The notes: generated by a model not told the origin, from the letters alone. Positions 24,080-35,255 are shown, counted from the stretch's first letter. The stretch is 64,000 nt of DNA from Isochrysis galbana (GCA_018136815.1 CM030943.1:1818478-1882477), one strand, 5' to 3'. Numbers and translations: made by a program.

Positions 24080-25715
24080 CGTGGGTGTTGATGAAGGTGA
24101 GATTCCTTAGATGCACTAAGTCGATCTAGAGTGAGCTGAGATCCCCAAGATGAAGGCGAGGTCTAGAAGTCGATGTGTGTGCAAATGACTCGGGAACTCT
24201 AGAACTCGATGTGCATCAATTGCAGATGATTATGTGGAGAAGAGTGAAGAGTCTAGAAGGTGGTGCACATGATGAAGGAGGCTGATGACTTGATGAAGAG
24301 GAATCCGGCAGACAAAGTTATCGGTAAAGACGATTCTATCGGTGAGCCGGTAAAGACGATTCTATCGGTTAGCGGCAAGGGCCGATGGATTGTGTTGGTA
24401 GATGACGGCACTCTGTGATAGGAACAGAGCGACCAACCAAAGCCTGCATGCTGGCAACAGCCGGCCAGCATGCAGCACACCAGCACACCCATTCCACCCT
24501 CCACAGCCCCACCACAAGTCACACCACACCAGAGGGACGCTCCATCAGGGAAGGCCTCCGGGCTCCGGGCCTGGCCCCTACACGGCCGCGGTACCGCCCT
24601 CGTGCTCCGGCACGAGGGGCTGGCCCGGCGCCATTCTAGACATGGCCCCCATGGGGAAATGTTGATACAATACGATTCAACAGGCAATGAGAACAAGACT
24701 GGGTTCCCAGGAGGGGAGACAGGAGCACCGAAGGAGGCAACAAGGGAGGGGCTACCCCAACAACACGAGGGGACGAGGGACGAGACAGCAACCGCGACGC
24801 GTGTGCGCGAGAGGCGGACAAGACAGCGGTCCAAGGGGCCCAACAACACGAACAGGCATACGGACAAGGGCCAACAAATGGCCCCAACAGCCCAACAACC
24901 TCGGGGAGAGGCACCAATCGAAAGACCGCACCAAACCCGCTGGGCTCCGAAGAGACATGGCCGTTTGAGTTTGAAAGACTAACCATACTCCCCACCCCGG
25001 CTACTTAGGTGGCATAGCTCGACGAAGACCTTGAACTAGACGAAACAGGAGAGCCCGGGCTCCTGACGGATCGAGCGTGATCACTGGCTCGATATGCGAT
25101 GATACGGAAGGGAAACGATCGGCGGGAGGCGCGGCGAGAATGGCCGGGAGTGATGGAATGGCGGGTTGGGCCACCTCCTCAGCAGATGGAAGGCGGGAGA
25201 ACGGGCTTGGGCGAGGGCGGCGAAAAGAGGAGTGAGGGTGGGGTAAAGGCGATGTCAGGGGTGGTCCCCAGCGGGAGGGACAGCGGTTAGCAAAGTAGTA
25301 GGCAGCTTCAAGAATATTTTTTTATCATTATCACTAAGCAATAAGCAATAAGCAAGGTTTATCGAGCAGCAGTACATAGTATTTGCGTGTTCCTTCCCTT
25401 GTCCTTCGCAACTTTTTCGTTTCGTCGAGCTGGGACTCACCCGGGCGCTACCGAACGCGGCTACGAACCCTTAACTCCCACGCTCGCACACCAATACCAA
25501 GCCTCAAGCCGGCCATGTCAGGCTGGGCTCGGAGGTCCTAAATATGCGGTTGACCCTCCAACCCCAATGCAACGCGCAACAGCAACAGCAACATGATCGT
25601 TCATGTACCTCGGCAGTGGCTCGCGCAGTGACCTGATGGTCCATACGCGGTTAAGCTCATGAAGCGCATGCGATGCAGATCTCAACCGGCTGTTAAGTGC
25701 GCCGCGCCTCGCGCC
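24080..25715. other. Intergenic, no gene seen
   Basis: Open frames here lack any domain I recognise. A 22-base block (CGGTAAAGACGATTCTATCG) is tandemly repeated at about 24323-24370, and a related string occurs at 23867. The region just before the VOC gene's stop is plain. Confidence 0.5.
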
Positions 25716-26582
25716 TCAGTCCCCAAATACGACCGGGTAGCCGTCAGGCTCGCTCTCCGCGTTTGACGCGCCTTCCAGCATGATGGCCTCCAGACCACCC
25801 GGTTGTGTCACGTGGGGGGAGGAATACACGTAACGGAGCTGGAGGACGGATCCGCTGCCACCCAGCGGGCCGGGGATGCCAGTCGTGGCACCCTCACTGC
25901 CGACGGTCACTGTGATCGATGCCTCGAGCGGCAAGTTCGACTGCCAGCGGAGTGTCGAGAATCCGAGCCCGCACCACCATGCCTCGCTCGGCTTCCACGC
26001 GGTCACGTCAATCCGCGCCGCGCTGAGCTCGCCGCGCCCTTCGCACTCCGGGTCCTGGTAGAGCAACAGAGGGTAGCCAGCGGGATCAGCGACGAGGGCC
26101 TGCATAATTGGCGTAACTGTCTCGTCCTCTTCGTCCGGAACCTGAGAGGGCCCATACTTCAGCACGGCGGGCTCCTTGAGCACAGTGCCGCCATTTGCAG
26201 TGGCAGCTTCGACAGCGGCAGCCACGTCGGGCACCCTCGCTGATAGCCCCCGATATCCTCCTGCTTCAGTGTAGGCGGCACCTTCGCGCTGGCTGAGCTC
26301 AAGCTTGAGGGCGGCCTCCGCCTCACTGCCGAGCATGCACGAGCCGCTCTGCTGCTGCTGCTGTTCGAGCGGGTGGAGGCCGAGCGTGTGTGTGTAGAAG
26401 GCCTGCACTGGCTCCAGCTCTGCGACAGCGACGCGTACCGCACGGAGCGAGGCAGCAGAGGCCAGAGGAGGCGTAGCTCGGGTGGGAGCAGTGGCGCGGT
26501 GGAGGAGAGAAGGCTGGAGGGCCGAGCAGGAGGAGAGGAGGAGGAAGATGGGAGAGAGGCGAGCGGTGGGAGAGCGAGGCAT
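25716..26582 (-). CDS. Glyoxalase/VOC-superfamily-like protein with secretory/plastid leader
   Basis: A single-exon frame of 288 residues from a true ATG. The leader (residues about 1-36) is a hydrophobic core IFLLLSSCSALQPS followed by a Ser/Thr/Arg-rich basic stretch. That fits a signal peptide plus transit peptide, as used for plastid import in algae with secondary plastids. The SALQP junction loosely resembles the ASAFAP motif of diatoms but lacks the Phe. The mature part has two tandem beta-alpha-beta-type modules: the first runs from AVRVAVAELEPVQAFYTHTLG to ADPAGYPLLLYQ, as in vicinal-oxygen-chelate proteins, and the second from RIDVTAWKPSEAWWCGLGF. A poly-Gln run (residues about 76-80) is present. 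Metal ligands are not clearly conserved, so catalytic activity as glyoxalase I is uncertain. Confidence 0.75.
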   Translation of the reverse strand: MPRSPTARLSPIFLLLSSCSALQPSLLHRATAPTRATPPLASAASLRAVRVAVAELEPVQAFYTHTLGLHPLEQQQQQSGSCMLGSEAEAALKLELSQREGAAYTEAGGYRGLSARVPDVAAAVEAATANGGTVLKEPAVLKYGPSQVPDEEDETVTPIMQALVADPAGYPLLLYQDPECEGRGELSAARIDVTAWKPSEAWWCGLGFSTLRWQSNLPLEASITVTVGSEGATTGIPGPLGGSGSVLQLRYVYSSPHVTQPGGLEAIMLEGASNAESEPDGYPVVFGD

Positions 26583-26930
26583 CTGGAGAAGCTCGGTCGC
26601 CTGTGGGACGGAGAGGGGACGGGAAAGGAGAGGAGAGGAGAGTGAGGGAGGGCAGTCTCTGAGTGGAGAGAGCTGCGAGGTGGTGCGCTCGCGGAGGGAG
26701 AGGGGGGCGCGGCCGAGGGGGAGATTTCTCTACTTTATATGTGTAAGTGTATGTGCCTTTAAAACTAGTAGCACTACTATGTTACCCCCCCCCGGAGCCA
26801 AGGCCCCCCCAGGAGGTATCGGGGCCCCCCAGGAGCTATCGAGGGGAAATTTTCTCCCGATCGCCAACAGTCCCACCGAGAGCTGCCGGGGGACCGAGAA
26901 AATCAATCCCACGAGAGCTATTGGGAGATT
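26583..26930. other. Upstream region of the VOC gene and flank
   Basis: From 26583 to about 26720 the plus strand is GAGG-rich, that is CT-rich on the gene's sense strand, probably promoter and 5' leader. Short repeats of the type GGGGCCCCCCAGGAG follow at 26790-26840. Confidence 0.5.
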
Positions 26931-27365
26931 TTATGTTGCATTCGCGAATCGACACTCGTTAGGCTTCTCGTCGTCGTTCGGTATTTATCGTTATAATTCT
27001 CTCGTTCTCGTTCTCGGTCAAAAGCTTCGCTTGGATGCATGGGATCTTAGGTTGTGGAGCGCCATCTCTCTTTCTCTCGAAGAGAAGGGAAGTTTCCCCA
27101 CCTTTCTTCCTCCTAGGCGCCTCGCAAATAGCAAATAGGTTTAATATCTGCTATCTCCCCTGCGTTTCTTTATCTATCTACTCCTGGGGGCAATCAGGTT
27201 TAATTTTTGCGACCTCTTCGTATCTCCCCCTTTGGCACAGCGCACTTCTCTCGTCTTATTCGATAGGTCTCTTGGGATCCTGCGTAGCAAGATTGCCCCT
27301 CGTTTCCGTTATGGTGCGATTCCCCTTCTAGACGAGATCGCCGACAGATCGCCAGAACGTAGCTG
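26931..27365 (+). mobile_element. LTR-like dispersed repeat, copy A
   Basis: It contains CGTTCGGTATTTATCGTTAT, GAAGGGAAGTTTCCCCAC, CTCCTAGGCGCCTCGCAAAT and TTGCCCCTCGTTTCCGTTAT in this order. The same blocks in the same order recur at 60340-60735 and inverted at 59490-59970 and 33595-33820. The last recurrence is next to a Ty3/gypsy integrase end, so these are probably LTR pieces of that element. No protein is encoded. Confidence 0.65.
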
Positions 27366-27558
27366 GCTAGCATGGCGGCGGTAGTAAGTCGATTGTGGGT
27401 GGTTGTGTGTTGTGTCGGCATGGGCTTGCTCTAGTTGATTGAAGTCTTGCGCAGACTGCTGCTCCCCATGGGGGGGGCCAGCATGGCTGCTGAGTGTGGC
27501 GGTGTGGCCGGGGCCACGGGCCGTGTGGCGCGACGGCGCGACCGGTGTCGCACTCACC

Positions 27559-27684
27559 TGCTCGGCGCCTCCGAAGGCGGACAGGCGGACGCGGTCGCTT
27601 CGCCAGCGACTGCTCCATGGGGGCTGGTGGGGCGCCCTCGGCGGGGGGGGCGAAGGAGAGGTGAGTCGCCGCGGCGCGCTCCAT
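27559..27684 (-). other. Dispersed exon-like fragment, MERAA...KRPRP type, copy 2
   Basis: On the minus strand the frame starts ATGGAGCGCGCC, passes a second Met and SLAKRPRP, then meets a possible donor GTGAGTGCG. The layout matches the fragment at 23889. An AT-rich palindrome-like stretch (AAGTATATTATAAACTTAG) lies just upstream. Confidence 0.4.
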
Positions 27685-28076
27685 CGCGACTAAGTATATT
27701 ATAAACTTAGTAAGAGGGTAATTAATAATCAATGATCAGCAATGCAGAAGTATAAATAAGTAAGCCGTTCTTTTGATATTTCACTACTACTACTACACTT
27801 ATAATATCGCGTAACAATAACAACCTGAGATTATAGGCTGAGAATAGAACCTGATATCATGCTAAGGGATAAGGGATAAGGGAGCCGAAACCTGACGACC
27901 TTTTCTAGTTCTAGTATCAGATAGGCGAATGGATGGTGTTTGTCACTTCTTGACACATTGTCGATGCCATCGTGCACTTTGCGCCCGTTCCGAGATCATG
28001 AAATGTGGTTTATGTTCTCCGGCTGAGGCTCGTTACTCGACGGAGATATGTGGGAATCAACGCCTCAGCTTGGATT

Positions 28077-28203
28077 GTAACGAGATGAACGAGATGTAAC
28101 GAGATGGCCTGATGGCCCGACGACGAGATGAACGAGATGGCCCTGGGGCCCGACGAGATGAACGAGATGGCCCGAGGGCCCGACGAGATGAACGAGATTT
28201 TCG
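28077..28203. repeat. 30-base tandem repeat
   Basis: About four units of GAGATGAACGAGATGGCCC plus GNGGGCCCGAC, the last incomplete. Confidence 0.85.
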
Positions 28204-28334
28204 GGTAACGGAACTGGACGAGGAGTTTCCCCACTAAGCTTGGTCGTAATGCGGTGAAACCGGGGCGGAAGGAACTGGCAAGGAAGCCGGCAGGAAGGCA
28301 GAGGAAATGTCTTGGCAAGGCGACGGAGGCAGGA

Positions 28335-28470
28335 TTTTAACGGTAGGCGGAATTTTAACAGTAGGGAGAGGCAGGAATTTTAACAGTAGGGAGAGGCAGG
28401 ATTTTTAACGGTAGAAGGAATGCGGAATTTACTGGTAGAAGAAGAGCGTGGAATTTAACTGTAGAAGAAG
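28335..28470. repeat. About 25-base degenerate tandem repeat
   Basis: Five to six units of ATTTTAACNGTAGGGAGAGG type with drift to AGAAGAAGAGCG at the right end. Confidence 0.75.
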
Positions 28471-28479
28471 AGCGGAGAG

Positions 28480-29263
28480 GAGAAGGAGCGGGGCTCGAAC
28501 TGCAGAGCGCTCCGTCCGGACTCGAACTCGCGACCCAGAGCAAAAGGTTGGTGGAGGCAGTTTACGTAGCCATAGGGCCGATGGGAAGGGCTGAGAACCG
28601 CCCTATATACTCTGGGTGTTTTTTTCTCTTCTTTTTCACTTTTCTTCTTCTTTCTTCCTCTGTTCTTTTTACTGTTTTACTGTTTCTCTTTTACTGTCAT
28701 TTCTTTTTGCCTCTGAGACATCGCGAATGCGACAATATAGAGCGTTGCATCTTGGAGAATCAAAAAAAAAACTTCTTAATAGTCTCGCCGCGCGCGCGAC
28801 CCTGCACAGTATCTACGCAGCCACGCCCGCTTCCCTTCCCTCCCCCTCCACCTGCCTTGCGGCTCGTCCCCTCGTGCTCTACCTAGGGGCTGGGTGTAGT
28901 GGGTTTCTAGCGGCAGACGGTGTGTACCGATTCTCGACGGCCTGGTTCTCACCTTCCTCCTGTGCCATCGGGCTACCGGCTGATGTGTGTTTGTTTTTTG
29001 TGCTGGGCGTCAGGCAACTGTGGACATTATGACTAAGGTCTGTCGTCGGTTGGTCGGCTCGCGACTAGCGGCTAGGGGTCGCTTGGTTAGGCAAGACGCT
29101 CTGCTATGTTGAGGGCTTTCGCTACCAGTGATAGATTCGTGTTCATTACCAAGGCGCCTTTGTTATTAGTTGAAAAGACGGGGGCGCTGAGGTCGTGTGG
29201 AGATTTGATTTTCGGCTTCCTTCCTTGGGTGGCCTTGCGCGTGCGTGCGGTTGAGAAATCGTT
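28480..29263. other. Intergenic, no gene seen
   Basis: It includes a T-rich stretch (28618-28700) and an A run followed by CTTCTTAATAGTCTCGCCGC at 28762-28793. That string resembles, weakly, the A-run end of the retroposon at 5553. No coding region is supported. Confidence 0.45.
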
Positions 29264-29973
29264 CGGAGGTTCACGGGTGGGTTCCCGCCAGATGCGCTGT
29301 GAGGCGCTCTGGCAGGATCTTGGGCTTTCCTGCTGGCCGTGGCGTAGAGCGCCACGACGAAGCCCGTCCTGAGGCCGCCCACGGGTCTCGCCTCATCGAT
29401 CAGCGCCAGATCTGGGACTGTCAGAGGGAGGATGGCCGCGTAGGCAGCCTCAACGCGGAGGCTCGTCAGCCACGAGTGGACGGCCGCGCCGGTGAGCTGA
29501 TCCTAGTTCTCGATGCCGAGTTCGAGAGAGGGCGAATCCTGCGAGGGACGGGTCGGGATGCTCGGGGTGGGGCCTCTGGTAGCCAGGGTAGCCGTGTGCG
29601 CGCGCTGTGATGTGCTGGGTGGGCTGCGCGGGCAATGATGCCAGAGGGTCAGGGTGTGGTCGGACTGTCGGCAGCCCGACACGGCGCTGCATCGGGCGGG
29701 AATCAAATGCCGAATGTAGCTTAGATCTAAAGGAACCGATCCCCCCGCGGGCGCGACCGCCCATTCTTTACGGGTAGAGCGCGAGTGCGCGTGACGGAGG
29801 GGGCGAGAGGGAGCGAATCGCACCATTTCTTGGCGAAGATTTTCGTAGCGTCAGGTAGCTCCCCCCGGAGGTTTTTTATTGGGCCTCGCGCCACGGTCAA
29901 AAAATGCAGCCCAACCCTTACTAGTCGTTAAAAAGCCCCTGTTTGACCGCCCTACTTGTTTCCCATCTTATTT
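29264..29973 (-). mobile_element. Two-copy dispersed element, copy A
   Basis: It matches 56100-56791 over its whole length, including GATGCGCTGTGAGGCGCTCT, CGCCCACGGGTCTCGCCTCA, GTCGGCAGCCCGACACGGCG and GCCACGGTCAAAAAATGCAG. On the minus strand it begins with GTAGGGCGGTCAAACAGG at 29973, a terminus shared with other elements here. The minus strand keeps partial frames in common with the other copy (GGLRTG..VALY..ASRKAQD), so it may descend from a coding element of unknown type. Confidence 0.65.
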
Positions 29974-30270
29974 CCCACGAACGTCACGAAAGGCATGTTG
30001 GAGTTGGGAGAGACAGAGAGACATGTAGGATGCCTGTAACGAAAAAAATCCTCAAATCCCCAGATCTGGGCCCAGGTGGAGAGGGAGGGAGGGGGGAGGG
30101 GGAGGGGGAGGGGGGGGACAAGTGCTGGATAGAGCCAGTCTCTCGGCCTCTGGAAGGGAATAAGAGAGATTCGCGAGTAAATATATCTTGAGTTCTGAGA
30201 GATTCGCTCTCCTCTCGACTGAGTGCACACACCGGCGGCGAGCGAACAAGGAAGAGGTCGGCGGCACGCG

Positions 30271-30660
30271 ATGGGCCTCTCCCCACAGCGCCGGCTGCTG
30301 CTCGTCACGATCTGCTCGCTCGCACTGATGTACCACCACTTCAGTGAGCTCCCCGAGAGTCAGCGTGAGCTGATCCTCAGCCACGCCAAGGCGGGTCTAC
30401 TCCAGCTCGTCACGGAGCCCTGGGGCACGCTGAGCAACTTTCTCAACACCCTGTCTGCCTCGCCTGGAGGCAAATACCTGCCCCTCACAGCTGCGCTCGC
30501 CGTGCTGAGCAAACTCATCGCGATTTTTTTTCGAAGGCGGATTGAGCGGGAGGAGGCAGCCGCGGGCGCTGCGGCCACAGCCGCAGTGCAAAAGGCGTCG
30601 TCCGATAGCACTGCAGGCAAACGAGGCAAGAGCGCAAAGGGAAAGCATAAGACAAGATGA
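30271..30660 (+). CDS. Small two-helix membrane protein of unknown function
   Basis: 129 residues. I chose the ATG at 30271 (GCGATGGGCC) because the only in-frame start upstream is a GTG. The N-terminus has a hydrophobic helix RRLLLVTICSLALMYHHF, there is a second one near residues 73-92 (LPLTAALAVLSKLIAIFF), and an Ala-rich, then Lys/Arg/Ser-rich tail ending GKSAKGKHKTR. The layout suggests a small ER or organelle membrane protein with a basic tail. The family is not recognised. A GGGAGGG tract at 30085-30118 precedes it. Codon use matches the host genes. Confidence 0.6.
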   Translation: MGLSPQRRLLLVTICSLALMYHHFSELPESQRELILSHAKAGLLQLVTEPWGTLSNFLNTLSASPGGKYLPLTAALAVLSKLIAIFFRRRIEREEAAAGAAATAAVQKASSDSTAGKRGKSAKGKHKTR

Positions 30661-32019
30661 TTCTGGCGACTGCTTTCAGCGCAACCACCTTGTCGACTCT
30701 CCGATCGTGTCGAAAGTCTTCGTTTGCCACGCCACGTTGGCCTTCTCGTTGCGCAGTGTCACGGTCACTCGGAGATGCTCAGGTGTCCTTAGCGGCTGCA
30801 AGAATCTGTTGTCTTGGATCACCCCGGCTTGCGTTCGCCTGCTTCTCAGCTGCCTCAGCATCACTAGGCCACTGCGCTCTGTAATAGCAGAATGGGGTTA
30901 TTGTGAACAGGTTGGCAGAGGGCGCAGGCCTATCACGTACTCTTCTTCCTCATCCATCGTCACTCTTCAAATGTGGGCCTGCACCATGCACGCACCCGCG
31001 CATCACCGAATGCCGATGTCACTCCACTTGAACATGCGTGGCTCGCTGTAATGGCTATTGACAATGGCCAGATCAACTGATAAGAAACGGCGGCTCGTCC
31101 AAGCAAGATAAAATGGCAAAGCAGCGGAGCCGGCCGAAAGGTTCGGTAGGCGGTGCGTGTCGTCGTGTTTGCATTTGCGCCTTCGCGGCCTGCTCCTTAT
31201 CGTTTGCGTCGTGTGACCTTGTGCGTTGATGTTACTATGTGGCAGTGCGGCATGGGGATGTTGCATAGGAGTGAGCCTGTCCTATTATATGACACGCGGG
31301 TATGAAGGCCAGAGGGCATTAGTATTAAGCAACATGGTGTCTGAGCAAGGCTGATCTCGCTCTTGGAGATTGCCTTCGAGGGCGCGCCGGCAGCTAGCGC
31401 GGAACTCAGTTCTTGCGGGGAGCTCATGGAGCTTTCCTCGGGACCTATGTTGGAATTGACTTTGGGCATTGCGAACGACGCACGGAGGGCGGAGGGCGCG
31501 GAAGTGCGAAAGGAGGCTTGTTTGTGGGGGTTGTGGCAAGCGACTCGGGGTGGTTGCTAGGCTCGTGCTTCACTTGAATTGACTCGTTGATTCGGGGCAT
31601 ATAGACTCGGAAACTCGGGGGGACTCGCTGGGGAACGCGGAGGGACTCGACGAAGCTGCGACAAAAACACTCATAAGAAACCCAAAAAACCAACCACCTT
31701 GGACCTTGGGCTCAGCAGAACACTACTAGCATTAACATAAACACTCCGGAATCATACGATATACGATTCAGGGTTGGGGTAACAGTACTGTTATAAGCTC
31801 TCAGTATCAGTAACAGCTCCAAAATGTCAAACCACTGATATCAGCTGTCAGCTACTGGACTACCATTAAAGAACCTGATCTACTAATATAATACTCTTTT
31901 ACGGTTAGAATCGTCACGCGCGAAGGCGAAGAAGGACCCTTGGCGGCTTGGCGGTTGTGCTACGCGCCACCCCCTCCCTCCCTCGCCCTTTCCCTCTCTG
32001 CCCCCCTGCCAACTGAGTG
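30661..32019. other. Intergenic, no gene seen
   Basis: No frame has recognisable domains. From 31680 to 31900 the sequence is AT-rich with short CAGTATCAGTAACAG-type repeats. Confidence 0.5.
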
Positions 32020-32931
32020 ATGCTGGCGTCGAGGGAGGACAACGCTCTCGTGGAGAGAGACAGGGGCACCGAGCTCGGTGCTCGTGCATGGGGTCGTGGC
32101 CCCATCGCTAAGCTCCAGGGCACGCAGCTTGAGTGGTCGACGGTGATGGAGGCCGCAGGCAGAGCAAGGGACATCAAGAAGAAGCAGTGCCTCTTTTGTG
32201 GCCTGCACTTCACGGGTGGCCCGAGCCAAATTCGGTGCCACCTTGATGCCTCGCTCACGCCACGCTCGATTCGCGCGTGCCAGCCGTCCGCGGAATGGCA
32301 GGATCGCCATGCGGCAGTGGTGAGCGAGCTGCGGCAACGCATGGGCATTGCATTTGAGGCGAAGGAGGTAGCAGACAAGCAAGAGAAGGACAAGATGGAG
32401 CGTAGGATGGAGACTGCCGCCAAGCACTTTGGCATCGTCGCGCCGGACGAGGTTGCGCAGGCATGGCTCAAGGTCGTCATCCAGCGTGCCCTCCCTCTCG
32501 ATCTGTTCGACGATGCAGCCTTCCGGGCGGCCATCATTGCCACCGCAAAATGCGGTAAGCAAATGTACCCAACTGTGGGTAAGGCTGCGCTCCCGGGGCG
32601 CTGGAAGATGACAAATAAAATCTTACCGGCCTTCGATACCAAGCTTGACGGCAGGGTCAGGGGAAAGGTCATGGGGCTGGCGAAGTTGACGGGCATCGTG
32701 CTGCAATCGGATGGGTGGACGAGCGTTCAGAGCCGCCCCATTGTGAATGCGATTGCCAGTCTCCCCGCAGGCTCATACTTTCTCGAGGCGATCGACACAT
32801 CCGGCGAAACGAAGGACGCAACGTTCATCGCAAACTTTATTCTGAAGCACATCAATGCTCTTGGCCCTGAAATGATTGTTGGTGTGTGTATGGATGGGGC
32901 GTGCACTGCGTCGTTTCCGATGCCTGTCCAC
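32020..32931 (+). pseudogene. hAT-like transposase, N-terminal half (BED-type finger and DUF659-like part)
   Basis: The frame starts at the ATG at 32020. A zinc-finger-like motif (QCLFCGLHFTGGPSQIRCHL) is followed by a helical linker. From about 32640 it reads like the DUF659 catalytic beginning of hAT transposases: LTGIVLQSDGWTSVQSRP, then FLEAIDTSGETKDATF and VGVCMDGACTASF. These carry the first conserved Asp residues. Homology stops at about 32931, where unrelated tandem-repeat sequence begins, so the remainder of the catalytic core and the dimerisation domain are missing. A C-terminal hAT piece lies inverted at 34763-35062. Confidence 0.75.
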
Positions 32932-32941
32932 CTATGTCGCG

Positions 32942-33170
32942 TTTTTGGCTCTATACCGGGCTCATGCTGTATAGTAGCAGTACTTCCTAGCAGCTACACT
33001 GTGTGCTGTGCCTCTCCACAAATGTATTGGATGTACATACAGTAAGTAATATATATTAGTACATGTTTTGGCTCTATCGGGCTCATGCTGTATAGTAGCA
33101 GTAGCTTCCTAGCACCTACACTGTGTGTTGTGCCTCTCCACGAATGTATTGGATGTACATAGAGTAATAT
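32942..33170. repeat. Tandem duplication, unit about 120 bases
   Basis: Two units sharing TTTTGGCTCTAT, GGGCTCATGCTGTATAGTAG and ATGTATTGGATGTACATA; first unit about 32942-33045, second 33066-33170. It ends the hAT frame. A hairpin CTGACGGGC-TGAG-GCCCGTCAG follows at 33260-33281. Confidence 0.85.
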
Positions 33171-33429
33171 TGACGAATTGGGATGGCCCATAGGGCCTGA
33201 GGGCAATGAGGAGGGTGGCAAGCCGGCGGCAGGCGCGGCTGAAGAGACGACTTCGGAGACGCTGACGGGCTGAGGCCCGTCAGCAGAGGAAGGCGGGCAG
33301 GCGGGCTTGAGCGAGGGCGAGGACGGCGGCGAGAGCGACATCGAACGAGCGGCGAGAGGCGAGGGTGAGTGTGAGGAGGGCTGTGGTGGCAGGGGCTGGC
33401 GAGGCGAGGAGGGATTGTAGGGTATGAGT

Positions 33430-33840
33430 GTTACGAGAGCGAGAGCGACGAGAGCGAGAGCGACGGATGACGACTGACGACAGGACGACGGACAGAGACA
33501 CCCAGGAAAACACCCCGACTTTCGCCCCACGACTTTCTCACGTAACTCGACTAAAATCAAACCCAAACACTCCGGCCAGACGACAACGGACGACGATCAG
33601 AAGGCGATCTGTCGGCGATCCCGTCTGGAAGGGGAATCGCACCATAACGGAAACGAGGGGCAATCCTGCCGCACAGGATTCCAAGAGACTTACCGAATAA
33701 GACGAGAGAGATGCGATGTGCCTAAGGGGGAGATACGAAGAGGTCGTAAATTAAACCTGATTGCCCCCAGAAGCAGATAAAGAACCGCGGGGGAGATAGC
33801 AAATTAAACCTATTTGCGTCGAGTACAGAGCCGTATCGAC
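33430..33840 (-). mobile_element. LTR-like dispersed repeat, copy B (inverted)
   Basis: From 33595 it is the reverse complement of the 27300-27365 block and continues through blocks matching 27110-27300 (GGGGGAGATACGAAGAGGTC, CCTGATTGCCCCCAGAAG). It directly abuts the integrase-like frame. Confidence 0.65.
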
Positions 33841-34391
33841 ATGAGGGTGTAGGCTTCGTCGAACGCGCTCAGCAAACGCTCATTCGTTTGATGCGCGCCT
33901 CGAACGAGGGTGGCGGTCATTGGGTCGACCATTTGCCGTTCCTACTCCTCTCGTTGAGGGCTTCTTCCGGTCGTGTCACTTCCCGGTCTCCAGCGTCTTT
34001 GATCTTTGGGCGTGAGCTGCGTCTGCCCGCTCAACTCTCTGATCCGAAGTCTGTTTCGCCAACTGCTCTCGAGGCGGCGTCCGCCGACGTTCGCTTGTAC
34101 GCATCCAGGCTCAATGCGAGCCTCCGCCTCTCTTGGTCCAGCGCTCTCGAGGCTACCCTAGCCGCTCAGGCTGAGTCGGCCCGTGACGCTACCATCAAGT
34201 CTCAAAGACCAGCTCGTTTCGAACCTGGGGATCGCGTCTGCCTGCGATTACCAGGCCATGCCAACAAGTTGCAATTCATCTACTCGGGTCCCTACCGCGT
34301 TGTAGAGGCTCTGTCCGACACTAGGTACCGACTCCGTGATCTGGAGAACCGGTTAGTCAAGGAGGAGGTGCACATCTCGAATAACCCCTGA
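33841..34391 (+). pseudogene. Ty3/gypsy retrotransposon integrase, C-terminal end only
   Basis: The frame is open from about 33845. VERAQQTLIRLM and HWVDHLPFLLLSLRASS match the end of the integrase catalytic core; RSPASLIFGRELRLP is the classic sPf.l.yGr..r.P motif; and FEPGDRVCLRLPG...YSGPYRVVEALSDTRYRLRD is the GPY/F-type C-terminal module. Protease, reverse transcriptase and the integrase front are absent, so this is a solo remnant. Confidence 0.8.
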
Positions 34392-34762
34392 CAGAAAGAT
34401 GCCATCTATTGTTGCAAGCTTTGCCGATGCAAACCATCTCAATCTAGATGGCAAGCTTTGCTGATGTGGCCAACCATCTATGACCAAGCTTTTCGGGCGC
34501 GCAGCGCCCGAGCGCTGTTATAGGCGCGCGGCACGCGCAGCACATATGGACGGCGGTATAGCTCGCCGGCCGACCGTTGCTATCTCTCATTGATAAATGT
34601 AAAGTGTTCAATACTTACACACAAGAAGACGTGCTGCAACTAGCCCACTCCCTTATCCCTTGCCACATATCCCCGAGCCACCGAACTCACAACTCACAGC
34701 ACGCAGACAGCAGGCGAGCATAGAACAATGACGACACACAGCGGAATCCGACACGGAAGATA
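34392..34762. other. Spacer between transposon fragments
   Basis: Two or three short repeats of GATGGCAAGCTTTGC type occupy 34400-34490. Nothing else is recognised. Confidence 0.5.
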
Positions 34763-35062
34763 TCAGATATCGACGCGGCCACGCTGATTGTACTGGAGCT
34801 GCAGGCTCAACTCCAGGTAGTCCGAGAAGCTGCTCCCTTGCTCCTCGGAGAAAGTGTCATTGAGAATCGAGAAGACTCGTTCGGGAGGGACCGAGTTGGG
34901 CGAGTTCGTGAGGATGGCGCGCAACACGAACGAGAACGCTGGAAGCTGGGACTCGTTACTGCGCCAAAAGTTGCCCAGGTTAAAAGCCTCGCGGGCGAGC
35001 CCCGACGGTGAAGCTGTCGCCCTGACGAGGATGTTGTACTTGTTGACTTCTGACTTCATCAC
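34763..35062 (-). pseudogene. hAT transposase C-terminal dimerisation domain fragment
   Basis: Minus-strand frame of 99 residues containing FWRSNESQLPAFSFVLRAIL and NSVPPERVFSILNDTFSEEQ. The S.P.ER.FS pattern is diagnostic of the hAT C-terminal dimerisation region. It is orientated opposite to the N-terminal piece at 32020. It could be the lost end of that element after inversion, or a second element. Confidence 0.75.
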
Positions 35063-35255
35063 CTGCGATCAACACGGAGCAGAGGGCACTCAAGGCAAAG
35101 GCGTGTGCGCATTTGCATCTGTGCGTTGCGTGAGACGGATGCAAAGATTCACCTGGATCATGGGCGCGATCAGCGGAGCTCAGGTTCCAGGTTCCAGGTC
35201 TCTGTTTCCAGGTTCACCGCTCGACATCGGGAGACGTCTCGATCTTAGTCGGGGG

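Noticed and set aside
24253-24867. 204-residue minus-strand frame rich in Cys and Ser
   Set aside because: No recognisable motif, no conserved composition, overlaps other equal-quality frames; I cannot support a gene.
28490-28560. tRNA T-arm-like string (GAGTTCGAGTCC on the minus strand)
   Set aside because: It matches a B box, but no A box, acceptor stem or cloverleaf can be formed around it.
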